NCBI RefSeq assembly: GCF_019345465.1
Contig: NZ_JAHKRC010000018.1
Coordinates: forward strand, 60,114-124,113
Length of the DNA: 64,000 nucleotides
Reading direction: 5' to 3'
From: Pseudomonas sp. NKUCC02_KPG
GTDB lineage: Bacteria; Pseudomonadota; Gammaproteobacteria; Pseudomonadales; Pseudomonadaceae
Below the pieces are notes generated by a model, which did not search any database, had not been told where the DNA came from, and worked only from the letters and a program-made list of their open reading frames with translations. Made by a program: the position numbers and the translations under genes. Below are positions 52,551 to 60,934 of the stretch, in pieces. How positions within the stretch are numbered: the stretch's first letter is position 1; each line of letters begins with the position of its first letter.

Positions 52551-53191
52551 CGTGTACCGAACACCACCATGGTTTTGCCTTTGACGTTTACCAGGTTCTG
52601 TTCTTCCAGACCTTTTAGTACGCGTCCTACCATCTCTCGAGAACAACCGACGATTCTACCGATTTCCTGACGGGTGATCTTGATTTGCATGCCGTCCGGA
52701 TGGGTCATGGCATCGGGTTGTTTGCACAGCTCAAGCAGGCAGCGCGCAACCCTTCCTGTGACATCAAAGAATGCCAAGTCACCGACCTTGCGCGTAGTGT
52801 TGCGCAGGCGTTGCGCTATTTGGCCACTTAGCGCGTAAAGAATCTCTGGCTCTTGCTGAGTGTATTCTCTGAACTTTGGATAGCTGATCTCTGCAACTTC
52901 GCACTCGGTCTTGGCTCGAACCCATGCGCTGCGTGACTGCTCTTGTCCCGCTTGTTCAAACAGGCCCAATTCGCCAATAAAGTCTCCGCTGTTGAGATAG
53001 GCAATGATCATTTCACGACCTTCCTCGTCTTCAATCAAAACCGTTACCGAGCCTTTGATAATGAAGAACAGGGTGTGTGAAGACTCACCTGCACAAATGA
53101 TATTACTCTTGGCTGGATATCGTTTGCGTTGGCAAAAAGTCAAAAACTTGTCGAGGTTCTTGATCTTGGGTATGGGAGTAAGAGCAACCAT
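52547..53191 (-). CDS. vfr: cAMP-dependent global transcription regulator Vfr (CRP family)
   Basis: A 214-residue CRP homologue with the same length as P. aeruginosa Vfr; I use the ATG at 53191 because a start eight codons upstream adds non-family residues. The cAMP domain contains IIKGSVTVLIEDEEGREMII and the phosphate-binding FIGELGLFEQ...RSAWVRAKTECEVAEI. The DNA-binding domain has KITRQEIGRIVGCSREMVGRVLKGLEEQ as the recognition helix-turn-helix. It is the master virulence regulator in P. aeruginosa and a general cAMP regulator elsewhere. Confidence 0.96.
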   Translation of the reverse strand: MVALTPIPKIKNLDKFLTFCQRKRYPAKSNIICAGESSHTLFFIIKGSVTVLIEDEEGREMIIAYLNSGDFIGELGLFEQAGQEQSRSAWVRAKTECEVAEISYPKFREYTQQEPEILYALSGQIAQRLRNTTRKVGDLAFFDVTGRVARCLLELCKQPDAMTHPDGMQIKITRQEIGRIVGCSREMVGRVLKGLEEQNLVNVKGKTMVVFGTR

Positions 53192-53251
53192 GGTTGTATC
53201 CCGAGAAGCGTACACAGTAAGGATTAAATCTATTTTTATATAGAGCGCTTT

Positions 53252-53286
53252 CTGGCAGGCGCCAGCGATTTGGCGCCAGCTTACCA
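53252..53286. other. Hairpin in the vfr-osmC gap
   Basis: GGCGCCA (53258-53264) and TGGCGCC (53271-53277) form perfect arms around GCGATT, extended by CTGG/CCAG outside. It lies about 70 bases upstream of the vfr start in the 222-base divergent gap, which should hold promoters of both genes. No clear CRP/Vfr half-sites were found. Confidence 0.4.
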
Positions 53287-53413
53287 GACAGGTTCTGTAC
53301 GGATTGCAGAATTTTCGGAGTGCCAGGCCAGAGAAACGCTTCAGTGTGGTGAGTTATCAGTTTCTGACCCTGTGCTAAGCTGGCGCCCCTTTTAAATCAG
53401 TGGAGTCTGGGTG

Positions 53414-53836
53414 ATGAAGGCACGCATTCAATGGGCTGGCGAAGCCATGTTTCTGGGCGAGTCAGGCAGCGGCCACGTCGTTGTGATGGATGGCCCGCCT
53501 GAAAGCGGTGGTCGCAATCTGGGCGTACGCCCTATGGAGATGCTGTTGTTAGGTCTCGGGGGTTGCAGCAACTTTGACGTTGTCAGCATTCTCAAGAAGT
53601 CGCGTCAGGCGGTTGAGAGCTGTGAAGCGTTTCTGGAGGCAGAACGCGCCACTGAAGATCCAAAGGTTTTCACCAAAATCCATCTGCACTTTGTGGTCAA
53701 GGGCCGTGGCTTGAAAGAAGCCCAGGTCAAGCGTGCTATCGAGTTGTCGGCCGAGAAGTATTGCTCGGCATCCATCATGCTTGGCGCAGCGGGTGTTGCC
53801 ATCAGCCACGATTACGAAATTATCGAGCTGGGCTGA
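53414..53836 (+). CDS. OsmC family protein
   Basis: A 140-residue OsmC/Ohr-fold protein; the ATG at 53414 is preceded by GTGG and directly follows an in-frame GTG. RPMEMLLLGLGGCSNFDVVSILKKSRQ carries the conserved Cys and the following helix, and KYCSASIMLGAA carries the second Cys, the pair used for peroxide reduction in the family. Divergent from vfr. Confidence 0.9.
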   Translation: MKARIQWAGEAMFLGESGSGHVVVMDGPPESGGRNLGVRPMEMLLLGLGGCSNFDVVSILKKSRQAVESCEAFLEAERATEDPKVFTKIHLHFVVKGRGLKEAQVKRAIELSAEKYCSASIMLGAAGVAISHDYEIIELG

Positions 53837-53892
53837 GTCAATAAGGGTCTTGATTTAGCTAATGCCAGTCAGTAAATCGGGAAGCTGGCTCT

Positions 53893-53979
53893 TATGGGAG
53901 CGGTCTTGCCCTCGATGGGAGCCGCGCGGTTTGACTCTCAGGCCGCGTCGCCTGCATCGCGAGCAAGCCCGCTCCCACA
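53893..53979. repeat. REPIN of the GTGGGAGCGGGCTTGCTC family
   Basis: A diverged left unit (TATGGGAGCGGTCTTGCCCT at 53893) faces an intact right unit (TCGCGAGCAAGCCCGCTCCC at 53957 to the ACA at 53979). The inner region has GCGCGGT and related arms. In PAO1, as I recall, speD lies between osmC and coq7; here this REPIN and about 220 bases occupy the spot. Confidence 0.85.
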
Positions 53980-54053
53980 GTGCCCCTTAACTGACACGCA
54001 CATAGCCTATGTGCAAAGTCCCGCTAAAGTGGCGGTCTCTACCGAAGCTGCGA

Positions 54054-54701
54054 TCAGATACGGTACGTACTTTTTGTCATCACCTTGGCCATCAAGCTCA
54101 TGCCGAATTTGACCGGGGCAGGGAAGCGGAAGCCGCCAGCATCGAGCGCAGATTCTGCGTGCTGCTCTTCGTCGATACGCATTTGCTCAAGAATCGCCCG
54201 GGACTTTTCATCTTCGACCGGCAGTTGCTCAAGATGCTCGTTCAGGTGCTTGCAAACCTGGTCTTCGGTGGCCGCCACAAACCCCAGGCTGACTTTGTCG
54301 CTGATCAGTCCTGCTGCTGCGCCGATCCCGAAGGACATGCCGTAAAACAGCGGGTTCAGCACGCTGGGATGGCTACCCAGTTGGCGAATGCGTTGCTCAC
54401 ACCAGGCCAGGTGATCGATTTCTTCTTCAGCGGCATGTTCCATCGCTTCGCGCACGTGCGGGAGCTTGGCTGTCAGTGCCTGACCTTGATACAAGGCTTG
54501 AGCACAGACTTCACCGGTGTGGTTGATACGCATCAGACCGGCAACATGGCGTGTAGCTTGCGGGTCTAGCGGGTTTTCAGGTTTGACTATGGCCGGTGAT
54601 GGCCGATGAGGCTGGCCGCTGAATGGCAGCAGAGTGCGCAGGGCGGTATCGGCTTGTAACAGAAGACGGTCAATCGGCGAGTAGTGACGTTGGTTAGTCA
54701 T
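54054..54701 (-). CDS. coq7: Ubiquinone biosynthesis hydroxylase Coq7 (DMQ hydroxylase)
   Basis: A 215-residue di-iron protein that makes 5-hydroxy-ubiquinone in the penultimate part of ubiquinone synthesis. The two ferritin-like repeats are seen as MRINHTGEVCAQALYQGQ with Glu and the later EEEIDHLAWCEQRI and EQMRIDEEQHAESAL, which supply Glu/His iron ligands. Converges on the osmC/REPIN side. Full length. Confidence 0.96.
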   Translation of the reverse strand: MTNQRHYSPIDRLLLQADTALRTLLPFSGQPHRPSPAIVKPENPLDPQATRHVAGLMRINHTGEVCAQALYQGQALTAKLPHVREAMEHAAEEEIDHLAWCEQRIRQLGSHPSVLNPLFYGMSFGIGAAAGLISDKVSLGFVAATEDQVCKHLNEHLEQLPVEDEKSRAILEQMRIDEEQHAESALDAGGFRFPAPVKFGMSLMAKVMTKSTYRI

Positions 54702-54819
54702 GCTTACCTCCGGAAAAAATCACGGCGGTCAGTTTACCCCAATCGCGGGGGTGGAGTTTGCGTTGGATCATGGATGGATGTGGGAACCGTGCGGCTCCCA
54801 CGTCAGAATCGTCTAGCAA

Positions 54820-55158
54820 TCAGCCCGGCGGCCAATTCATCTGGCGTTGACCCAGAACGTGCATATGAATGTGGTAAACCGTTTGGCCACCCTTTTCATT
54901 GCAGTTCATCACTACGCGGAAACCGTCTTCGCAGCCCAGTTCTTTGGCAAGGCGCTGTGCCGTGAAGAGGATATGGCCTGCCAGCAGCTTGTCTTCTTCG
55001 GCCAGGTCGTTAAGCGTGCGTATCGGCTTTTTCGGGATAACCAGAAAGTGGACCGGTGCTTGTGGTGCGATGTCGTGAAAAGCGAGCACTTGATCATCTT
55101 CATAGATGATCTTTGCGGGTATTTCACGGTTGATGATCTTGGTAAACAAAGTATCCAA
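54820..55158 (-). CDS. HIT-family (histidine triad) nucleotide-binding protein
   Basis: A 112-residue HINT-type protein with the triad HIHMH at about residues 96-100 following QTVYHIHMHVLGQ. DTLFTKIINREIPAKIIYEDDQVLAFHDI is the standard N-terminal segment. HINT proteins hydrolyse AMP-lysine and similar phosphoramidates; the substrate is not known. It lies between coq7 and an SDR gene. Confidence 0.95.
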   Translation of the reverse strand: MDTLFTKIINREIPAKIIYEDDQVLAFHDIAPQAPVHFLVIPKKPIRTLNDLAEEDKLLAGHILFTAQRLAKELGCEDGFRVVMNCNEKGGQTVYHIHMHVLGQRQMNWPPG

Positions 55159-55225
55159 AGCTGTGTCTCCGTGAGTGAAGTCCGGTCTGAGTGTACTCAG
55201 GGCTGTGAGTTACGCCCAGTCGTCG

Positions 55226-56014
55226 TTAACGAGGGCAGTAGGATTTGTTGACCGAGGCGGCTATTTTTCGTGTCATCCAGCGAGAGAGAACACGCGGGAA
55301 GCGAGAGAGCCAGCGGTTGCGACGTCCTGGAATGATGATCGCCTTGTTTTTATCGAGCGCACGCACGGTGTAAAGCGCAACTTCTTCGGGGCTCATGGCT
55401 CCGGTGCTTTGCTTGATGGCGTCGGTATTCATTTTGGCTGCATCGAAAAAACGGGTTCGGGTAATGCCGGGGCAGAGTACCGAGACTTTAATCCCGGTTT
55501 TTTTCACTTCTTCGCGCAGGCCTTCAGAAAAATGCAGGACATACGCTTTGCTGGCGAAGTAGGTGCTCAGCCAAGGCCCGGGCTTGAAGGCAGCAATTGA
55601 GGACACATTGAGAATCTGCCCGCCGCCTTGCACGGCCATCATGTTGCCAATGGCATGGCACAACCGGGTGAGTGCCAGCACGTTAAGTTCAATCAGGTCT
55701 TGTTCGGCGCTCCAGTCGTGGGCCAGGAAAGGACCGCAGGTGCCGATACCCGCGCAATTGACCAACAGGTCAATCTGACGGTCGCCTTCTTCAAGCTCCA
55801 GCAAAAAGCCTGACAGGCGCAGGGGCTCACCCAGATCGCAGGCGCGGAACAACACCTCGACGCCGAAACGCTGGGTCAACTCAAGTGCAATGGTTTCCAG
55901 CGCATCCCGCTGGCGGGCCACCAGAATCAAACTGCGCCCGCGTCGGGCAAGAGCCTCAGCCAGCGCCAGGCCAATGCCGCTGGAGGCGCCGGTGATTAAA
56001 GCGTAACGGGTCAT
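55226..56014 (-). CDS. Short-chain dehydrogenase/reductase (SDR)
   Basis: A 262-residue classical SDR. I start it at the ATG at 56014, which has GGAGAA six bases upstream; a longer frame is less likely. The cofactor motif is ALITGASSGIGLALAEAL, NCAG lies in LLVNCAGIGTCGP, and the catalytic Ser and YxxxK are in LNVSSIAAF and YFASKAYVLHF. It is most like dehydrogenases annotated as reductases of lipid or fatty substrates, but the substrate is unknown. Confidence 0.9.
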   Translation of the reverse strand: MTRYALITGASSGIGLALAEALARRGRSLILVARQRDALETIALELTQRFGVEVLFRACDLGEPLRLSGFLLELEEGDRQIDLLVNCAGIGTCGPFLAHDWSAEQDLIELNVLALTRLCHAIGNMMAVQGGGQILNVSSIAAFKPGPWLSTYFASKAYVLHFSEGLREEVKKTGIKVSVLCPGITRTRFFDAAKMNTDAIKQSTGAMSPEEVALYTVRALDKNKAIIIPGRRNRWLSRFPRVLSRWMTRKIAASVNKSYCPR

Positions 56015-56090
56015 GCTGTTCTCCATTGCAACGGTACAGTCCGGTGACAATGATGTCCCTGGCGTTAACGCGTTCATTAAGGCGGGCAGT

Positions 56091-56606
56091 CTACATGCTG
56101 TTGCTGTTGACTGCGTTGATCAACGCAGTCAGCAGGCCCAAAGCAAAGAGGGCAATCATTACGCAGATGCCCAGTCCAATCAAAAAGATGGTAATCGCAG
56201 CCAGAACATTGACTGCACGGCTGTTCGGCGGTGGCGGTGGCCCGTATTTATTGGGACCGGGTGTGCCGGGCATCAAGAGCATCATGAGGGACAGGATCAG
56301 ATTGGCCACGGGCACCAAATGCAGTAACAGCATCCACGCGGACCAGTTGAGGTCATGCAGGCGCTGGGCGCTGATTCTCAGGCTGATGATGAAGTAGGCA
56401 AGTGTGAGCGTTGCGCCACAGGTAATGCCCAGGGTGGGGGAAACCTTGACTGCGAGCAAAACCAGAAGTGATGTCACCATGGCGATGACGGTGATTATCA
56501 TGCTCCAGGCCAGCAGTCGTAAACGCCCGATCCTCCCGCTGAACCCCACAGGGTCAAGCGGCGCGTACTGTTCTTGAGGTGTTTTGTTCAGGCTAAGCTC
56601 GGGCAC
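56091..56606 (-). CDS. DUF805 family membrane protein
   Basis: A 171-residue protein with a soluble N-terminal part (about 1-25) and four membrane segments (30-50, 60-80, 100-120, 135-160). The motif AYFIISLRISAQRLHDLNWSAWMLLLHLVP is the DUF805 signature. No function is known. It follows the nitronate monooxygenase gene after a terminator. Confidence 0.85.
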   Translation of the reverse strand: MPELSLNKTPQEQYAPLDPVGFSGRIGRLRLLAWSMIITVIAMVTSLLVLLAVKVSPTLGITCGATLTLAYFIISLRISAQRLHDLNWSAWMLLLHLVPVANLILSLMMLLMPGTPGPNKYGPPPPPNSRAVNVLAAITIFLIGLGICVMIALFALGLLTALINAVNSNSM

Positions 56607-56634
56607 GGTGGCTTCCTTGTCCGGGTGGAGTTAA

Positions 56635-56660
56635 CAAAAACCCGCCGTAATGGCGGGCTT
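56635..56660 (-). terminator. Intrinsic terminator of the nitronate monooxygenase gene
   Basis: CCCGCC and GGCGGG arms around a 5-base loop; on the minus strand the stem is followed by GGGTTTTTGTT just after the nitronate monooxygenase stop and before DUF805. Confidence 0.8.
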
Positions 56661-56667
56661 GGCAATA

Positions 56668-57639
56668 TCAGTGATGCGGCCAATGCTGGGCGAGTTTTGA
56701 GGTGCGGCTTAGCGCCTTGCGATATTCCTCATCCAGGCGTGCGATCAACTGGTCGATTGTGGGCAGGTCGTGGATTTCTCCTGCGCCCTGGCCAGCGGAC
56801 CAGACTGTTTTCCACGCCTTGGCCTCATCGGTCAGCGGCTTGAGTTTGTTACCTGCCCCCGTGTCGTTTTTGCCTTGGAGTGCAGCCAGGTCGAAACCTG
56901 CATTTTCAAGGCTTTGGCGCATAAAACTGGCGGGCACACCCGATACAGCGGGGGTGTGAATGATATCGGCGGCGCGGGATGCCAGCAGCATCTCTTTGTA
57001 AGCGTCAGGCGCATGGCTTTCTTGGGTGGCGATAAAGCGTGTACCGAGGTAGGCAAGATCAGCGCCCAGAACCTGAGTCGCGAGGATTTCGTGGCCGTGA
57101 TTCAGGCACCCTGCCAAGAGTAAGGTTTTGTCGAAAAACTGCCGTATTTCGGCGACCAATGCAAAAGGGCTCCAGGTACCTGCATGTCCACCAGCGCCGG
57201 CTGCGACTGCAATCAAGCCGTCTACCCCGGCCTCTACTGCTTTCTCGGCATGACGTCGGGTGGTGACATCGTGAAATACCAGGCCACCATAGCTGTGCAC
57301 GGCATCAACGACTTCTTTGACTGCCCCCAGGCTTGTGATGACGATAGGCACTTTATGTTCGATGCAAATCGCCAGATCCGCCTGCAGCCGTGGGTTGCTG
57401 TTATGCACAATCAGGTTCACGGCGTAGGGGGCAGGGTTATCCAGTCCGGCGAGTCCTGATTCTATTTCCTCAAGCCATGCCTTGAAACCGCTGCTCTCGC
57501 GCTGGTTGAGTGCAGGGAAACTGCCTACAACACCATTGCGACAGCAGGCCAGGACAAGTTGAGGGTTGGAAATCAGAAACATGGGGGCGGCTACTACCGG
57601 CAGGCGCAAGCGTTGTTCAAGCAGAGCGGGCAGTGACAT
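56668..57639 (-). CDS. Nitronate monooxygenase family protein (NMO, FMN-dependent)
   Basis: A 323-residue FMN-binding TIM-barrel protein. PVVAAPMFLISNPQLVLACC starts the barrel. VAAGAGGHAGTWSP contains the His of the NMO active site, and LAYLGTRFIATQESHAP closes the FMN phosphate site. It oxidises nitronates in the studied members; 2-nitropropane dioxygenase is the older name. The physiological substrate is not settled. Confidence 0.9.
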   Translation of the reverse strand: MSLPALLEQRLRLPVVAAPMFLISNPQLVLACCRNGVVGSFPALNQRESSGFKAWLEEIESGLAGLDNPAPYAVNLIVHNSNPRLQADLAICIEHKVPIVITSLGAVKEVVDAVHSYGGLVFHDVTTRRHAEKAVEAGVDGLIAVAAGAGGHAGTWSPFALVAEIRQFFDKTLLLAGCLNHGHEILATQVLGADLAYLGTRFIATQESHAPDAYKEMLLASRAADIIHTPAVSGVPASFMRQSLENAGFDLAALQGKNDTGAGNKLKPLTDEAKAWKTVWSAGQGAGEIHDLPTIDQLIARLDEEYRKALSRTSKLAQHWPHH

Positions 57640-57668
57640 GGATAACCTCGGATCGTTAAGAAGTGAGT

Positions 57669-58097
57669 TTAAAACGGTTTGACCACGGCCAGAATTACGA
57701 TCGCCAGCAGAAACACGACCGGCACTTCGTTGAACCAGCGATAGAACACGTGGCTACGTTTGTTTTCGCCGCGGGCAAAGCGTTTTACCTGCGCCCCACA
57801 CATGTGGTGATAACCAATCAACAGGATCACCAGTGTCAGCTTGACGTGCATCCAGCCCTGGCTGAAATAGCCGCTCGGGTTGAGGCTGATCAACCAGCCG
57901 CCAAAAATCAGGGTCGCAATCATTGCCGGGCCCATGATGCCGCGATACAGCTTGCGCTCCATGATGCTGAATCGCTCTTTGCTAACGGAATCTTCGCTTT
58001 GTGCGTGGTAAACAAACAGGCGAGGCAGGTAAAAGAGGCCAGCAAACCAGCAGACGATGCTGATGAGGTGGAAGGCTTTGAGCCATAGATAAAGCAT
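57669..58097 (-). CDS. hemJ: Protoporphyrinogen oxidase HemJ
   Basis: A 142-residue membrane protein with four predicted helices. WLKAFHLISIVCWFAGLFYLPRLFVYH has the conserved His of HemJ, and LTLVILLIGYHHMCGA has the second. HemJ oxidises protoporphyrinogen IX to protoporphyrin IX for heme. Gene families of the same size are also annotated CopD-like. It lies 30 bases before the NMO gene and could be cotranscribed with it. Confidence 0.9.
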   Translation of the reverse strand: MLYLWLKAFHLISIVCWFAGLFYLPRLFVYHAQSEDSVSKERFSIMERKLYRGIMGPAMIATLIFGGWLISLNPSGYFSQGWMHVKLTLVILLIGYHHMCGAQVKRFARGENKRSHVFYRWFNEVPVVFLLAIVILAVVKPF

Positions 58098-58230
58098 TTT
58101 TAGTTATTCCCAGGTTCACGGTAGATCAAATAGTAGTAGTAGAGCGTCCGGGAGTCACCTTGGCGGTTGTCGCAGGGGCCAGGTATCCCTATTATCGAAG
58201 GCTTTCCAGTGGTTTCGTTGAGGGCAGGTT

Positions 58231-59265
58231 ATGGTCAAGGTCGGTATTGTCGGCGGCACGGGTTACACCGGAGTCGAATTGCTGCGTTTGCTGGCACAGC
58301 ACCCGCAGGCTGAAGTGGTTGTCATCACTTCTCGATCCGAGGCTGGCCTGCCAGTTGCCGATATGTATCCCAACCTGCGCGGTCATTACGACGGTTTGGC
58401 CTTCAGCGTGCCGGACACGCAAACCCTGGGAGCGTGTGATGTGGTGTTTTTTGCAACGCCCCACGGCGTAGCCCATGCGCTGGCTGGCGAACTGCTGGCT
58501 GCAGGCACCAAGGTTATCGACCTCTCGGCAGACTTCCGCTTGCAGGATGCGGATGAGTGGGCCAAGTGGTACGGCCAGCCGCACGGTGCGCCAGAGCTGC
58601 TGGATGAGGCTGTCTATGGCCTGCCGGAAGTGAACCGTGAACAGATCAAGAAGGCGCGGCTTATCGCGGTGCCGGGTTGCTATCCGACTTCTGCCCAACT
58701 GGGTTTTCTGCCTTTGCTGGAAGCCGGCCTGGCCGAGACTTCGCAGTTGATCGCTGACTGCAAGTCGGGTGTGAGCGGCGCTGGCCGGGGTGCCAGTGTA
58801 GGAGCTCTGTATGCCGAAACGTCTGAAAGCATGAAGGCGTATGCCGTGAAAGGCCATCGGCACTTGCCGGAGATCCGTCAGGGTCTGCGCCGCGCGGCAG
58901 GTAAAGAGGTGGGCCTGACCTTTGTTCCGCATCTGACGCCGATGATCCGCGGTATTCACTCCACGTTGTATGCAACCGTTGTTGATCGTTCTGTCGACTT
59001 GCAGGCTTTGTACGAAAAGCGTTACGCCAACGAGCCTTTCGTCGATGTGATGCCTGCCGGCAGCCATCCAGAAACCCGTAGCGTGCGCGGTGCCAACGTG
59101 TGCCGGATTGCGGTACATCGTCCACAGGATGGTGACCTTGTCGTGGTGTTGTCGGTGATCGACAATCTGGTCAAGGGCGCCTCTGGCCAGGCGGTGCAGA
59201 ACATGAACATCATGTTCGGCCTGGATGAGCGTCTGGGCTTGTCCCACGCCGGGATGTTGCCTTAA
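58231..59265 (+). CDS. argC: N-acetyl-gamma-glutamyl-phosphate reductase
   Basis: A 344-residue NADPH-dependent enzyme of arginine synthesis. The NADP loop is VGIVGGTGYTGVELLRLLAQHP, the catalytic Cys150 is in AVPGCYPTSAQLG, and VVFFATPHGVAH and SADFRLQD are family motifs. Full length. It is divergent from hemJ. Confidence 0.97.
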   Translation: MVKVGIVGGTGYTGVELLRLLAQHPQAEVVVITSRSEAGLPVADMYPNLRGHYDGLAFSVPDTQTLGACDVVFFATPHGVAHALAGELLAAGTKVIDLSADFRLQDADEWAKWYGQPHGAPELLDEAVYGLPEVNREQIKKARLIAVPGCYPTSAQLGFLPLLEAGLAETSQLIADCKSGVSGAGRGASVGALYAETSESMKAYAVKGHRHLPEIRQGLRRAAGKEVGLTFVPHLTPMIRGIHSTLYATVVDRSVDLQALYEKRYANEPFVDVMPAGSHPETRSVRGANVCRIAVHRPQDGDLVVVLSVIDNLVKGASGQAVQNMNIMFGLDERLGLSHAGMLP

Positions 59266-59289
59266 AGCATCTGCAGGTACCCAGCTACA

Positions 59290-59321
59290 AGCTGCAAGTG
59301 AAGAGCTCTTCACTTGCAGCT
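59290..59321. repeat. Perfect 32-base palindrome after argC
   Basis: AGCTGCAAGTGAAGAG is followed at once by its exact complement (16-base arms, no spacer). It lies 24 bases after the argC stop. The AGCTGCAAG core also occurs in the repeat at 21772-21846. No T-run follows, so it is not a standard terminator. Confidence 0.85.
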
Positions 59322-59413
59322 GCTACTTATGAATAGTTGACCGCTTTTCTAGGAGAAGCGGATAATGCGCGTCATCACGCATTATGGCGGCATAACGCCG
59401 GGAGATAGTCAGC

Positions 59414-59764
59414 ATGAGCGTCGAATCCTTCACCCCCATGGCTTTGCAATTCACCGAAGGTGCTGCGCACAAGGTGAAGAGCCTGGTCGATGAAGAGGGT
59501 AATGATCGTTTGAAGTTGCGCGTTTTTGTTACGGGCGGCGGTTGTTCCGGTTTTCAGTACGGTTTCACCTTCGATGAAGAAGTGGCCGATGACGACACCC
59601 TGGTGGAGCGCGAAGGCGTGAGCCTGGTGGTCGATCCAATGAGCTTCCAGTACCTGGCGGGTGCCGAGGTGGATTATCAGGAAGGTCTGGAAGGGTCGCG
59701 TTTTGTGATCAAGAACCCCAATGCCACCACAACGTGTGGTTGCGGATCATCGTTCTCGATCTAA
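59414..59764 (+). CDS. erpA: A-type iron-sulfur cluster carrier ErpA
   Basis: A 116-residue A-type carrier. The three cysteines are in GGGCSGFQYGF and TTCGCGSSFS at the C-terminus, in the usual spacing for ErpA/IscA. ErpA is the essential carrier for isoprenoid and respiratory Fe-S enzymes. It is transcribed with its own terminator and is divergent in order from anmK (convergent). Confidence 0.97.
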   Translation: MSVESFTPMALQFTEGAAHKVKSLVDEEGNDRLKLRVFVTGGGCSGFQYGFTFDEEVADDDTLVEREGVSLVVDPMSFQYLAGAEVDYQEGLEGSRFVIKNPNATTTCGCGSSFSI

Positions 59765-59788
59765 GCGTGTCGTACAGGCTTCAAACTC

Positions 59789-59814
59789 AACGCCGCGTAG
59801 ATTCGCGGCGTTTT
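59789..59814 (+). terminator. Intrinsic terminator of erpA
   Basis: CGCCGCG and CGCGGCG arms around TAGATT, followed by TTTTGC, beginning 27 bases after the erpA stop. Confidence 0.9.
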
Positions 59815-59839
59815 GCTGTCTGTACTTTGAGGTAGGCGG

Positions 59840-60931
59840 TCAGGCGGGGTAGATGGCGCCCAATATGCGCAAGCCGCGTGCGCCAGTGACGCTGGGGCGG
59901 TTGGTAGGGATGCTTTCCAGGCAGCAGTGCGCGAGCCATGCAAAGGCCATTGCTTCGACCCAGTCAGGGTCTACACCTTTGGCCTGTGTGCTGTTCACTT
60001 GGGCGGGAGCCAGCAAGTCTGCCAGTCGGGCCATCAATGCGGCATTGTGGGCTCCGCCACCGCATACCAGTAGCTCGTCCGTGTGTTGCTGGGCTGCCTT
60101 CAGGGATTGCGCGATGGTCTGTGCTGTAAGCTCCAGCAGGGTTGCCTGGACGTCTTCAGCAGGGAAAGTGGGCAGGTTGAACAGATGCTGTTTCAACCAT
60201 GCGAGGTTGAATACCTCGCGGCCTGTACTCTTTGGGCCCTTGGTCTGGAAGAAAGGGTCGCTGAGCAGGGCGTTGAGCAGCAGCGGCTCAACCTTGCCGC
60301 TTGCAGCCCAGTCACCGTTGCGGTCATAGAGCTCACCGCGCTGCTCTTGTATCCAGGCATCCAGCAGGACATTACCCGGGCCGCAGTCGAATCCTGCAAC
60401 GGGAGCGGTAGAAGTTATCAGGCTAAGGTTGCTGAATCCGCCTACGTTAAGCACTGCCCTGTTACCGACTTGATCCGTAAACAATGCTTCGTGGAAGGCA
60501 GGAACCAAAGGTGCTCCCTGACCTCCGGCAGCCACGTCGCGACGGCGGAAGTCACCTACGACGCAGATGTTGGTCAATTCGGCCAAGAGTGCCGGATTAC
60601 CAATCTGTACGGTAAAACCGCGGGCGGGTTCGTGCCGTATGGTCTGGCCATGACTGCCGATTGCGCGGATATCTGCCGGGGACAAATGCTGTTGCTCAAG
60701 GAGCGCGTTGACGCCCTGTGCGGCCAGTTCGACCCAGTGATTCTCGGCAATTGCACAGCGGGCCACTTCATCCGGGCCGCTGGCGCACAAACCAAGTAGC
60801 TCGCTGCGCAAGGTATTCGGCATGGGAATGTAATGGGTGGCCAGCAGCCTGATGCCAGCCCCCAGCTCTATAAGGGCGATGTCCATACCGTCCAGGCTGG
60901 TTCCGGACATCACACCTATATAGAGGGCCAT
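59840..60931 (-). CDS. anmK: Anhydro-N-acetylmuramic acid kinase AnmK
   Basis: A 363-residue ASKHA-fold kinase that turns anhydro-MurNAc from cell-wall turnover into MurNAc-6-phosphate. ALYIGVMSGTSLDGMDIALIEL has the phosphate loop, IGSHGQTIRH is a second catalytic loop, and LNVGGFSNLSLI and LLVCGGGAHNAALM complete the ATP site. It starts 3 bases after the M23 peptidase stop, so the two cell-wall genes are one operon. Confidence 0.97.
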   Translation of the reverse strand: MALYIGVMSGTSLDGMDIALIELGAGIRLLATHYIPMPNTLRSELLGLCASGPDEVARCAIAENHWVELAAQGVNALLEQQHLSPADIRAIGSHGQTIRHEPARGFTVQIGNPALLAELTNICVVGDFRRRDVAAGGQGAPLVPAFHEALFTDQVGNRAVLNVGGFSNLSLITSTAPVAGFDCGPGNVLLDAWIQEQRGELYDRNGDWAASGKVEPLLLNALLSDPFFQTKGPKSTGREVFNLAWLKQHLFNLPTFPAEDVQATLLELTAQTIAQSLKAAQQHTDELLVCGGGAHNAALMARLADLLAPAQVNSTQAKGVDPDWVEAMAFAWLAHCCLESIPTNRPSVTGARGLRILGAIYPA

Positions 60932-60934
60932 GGC

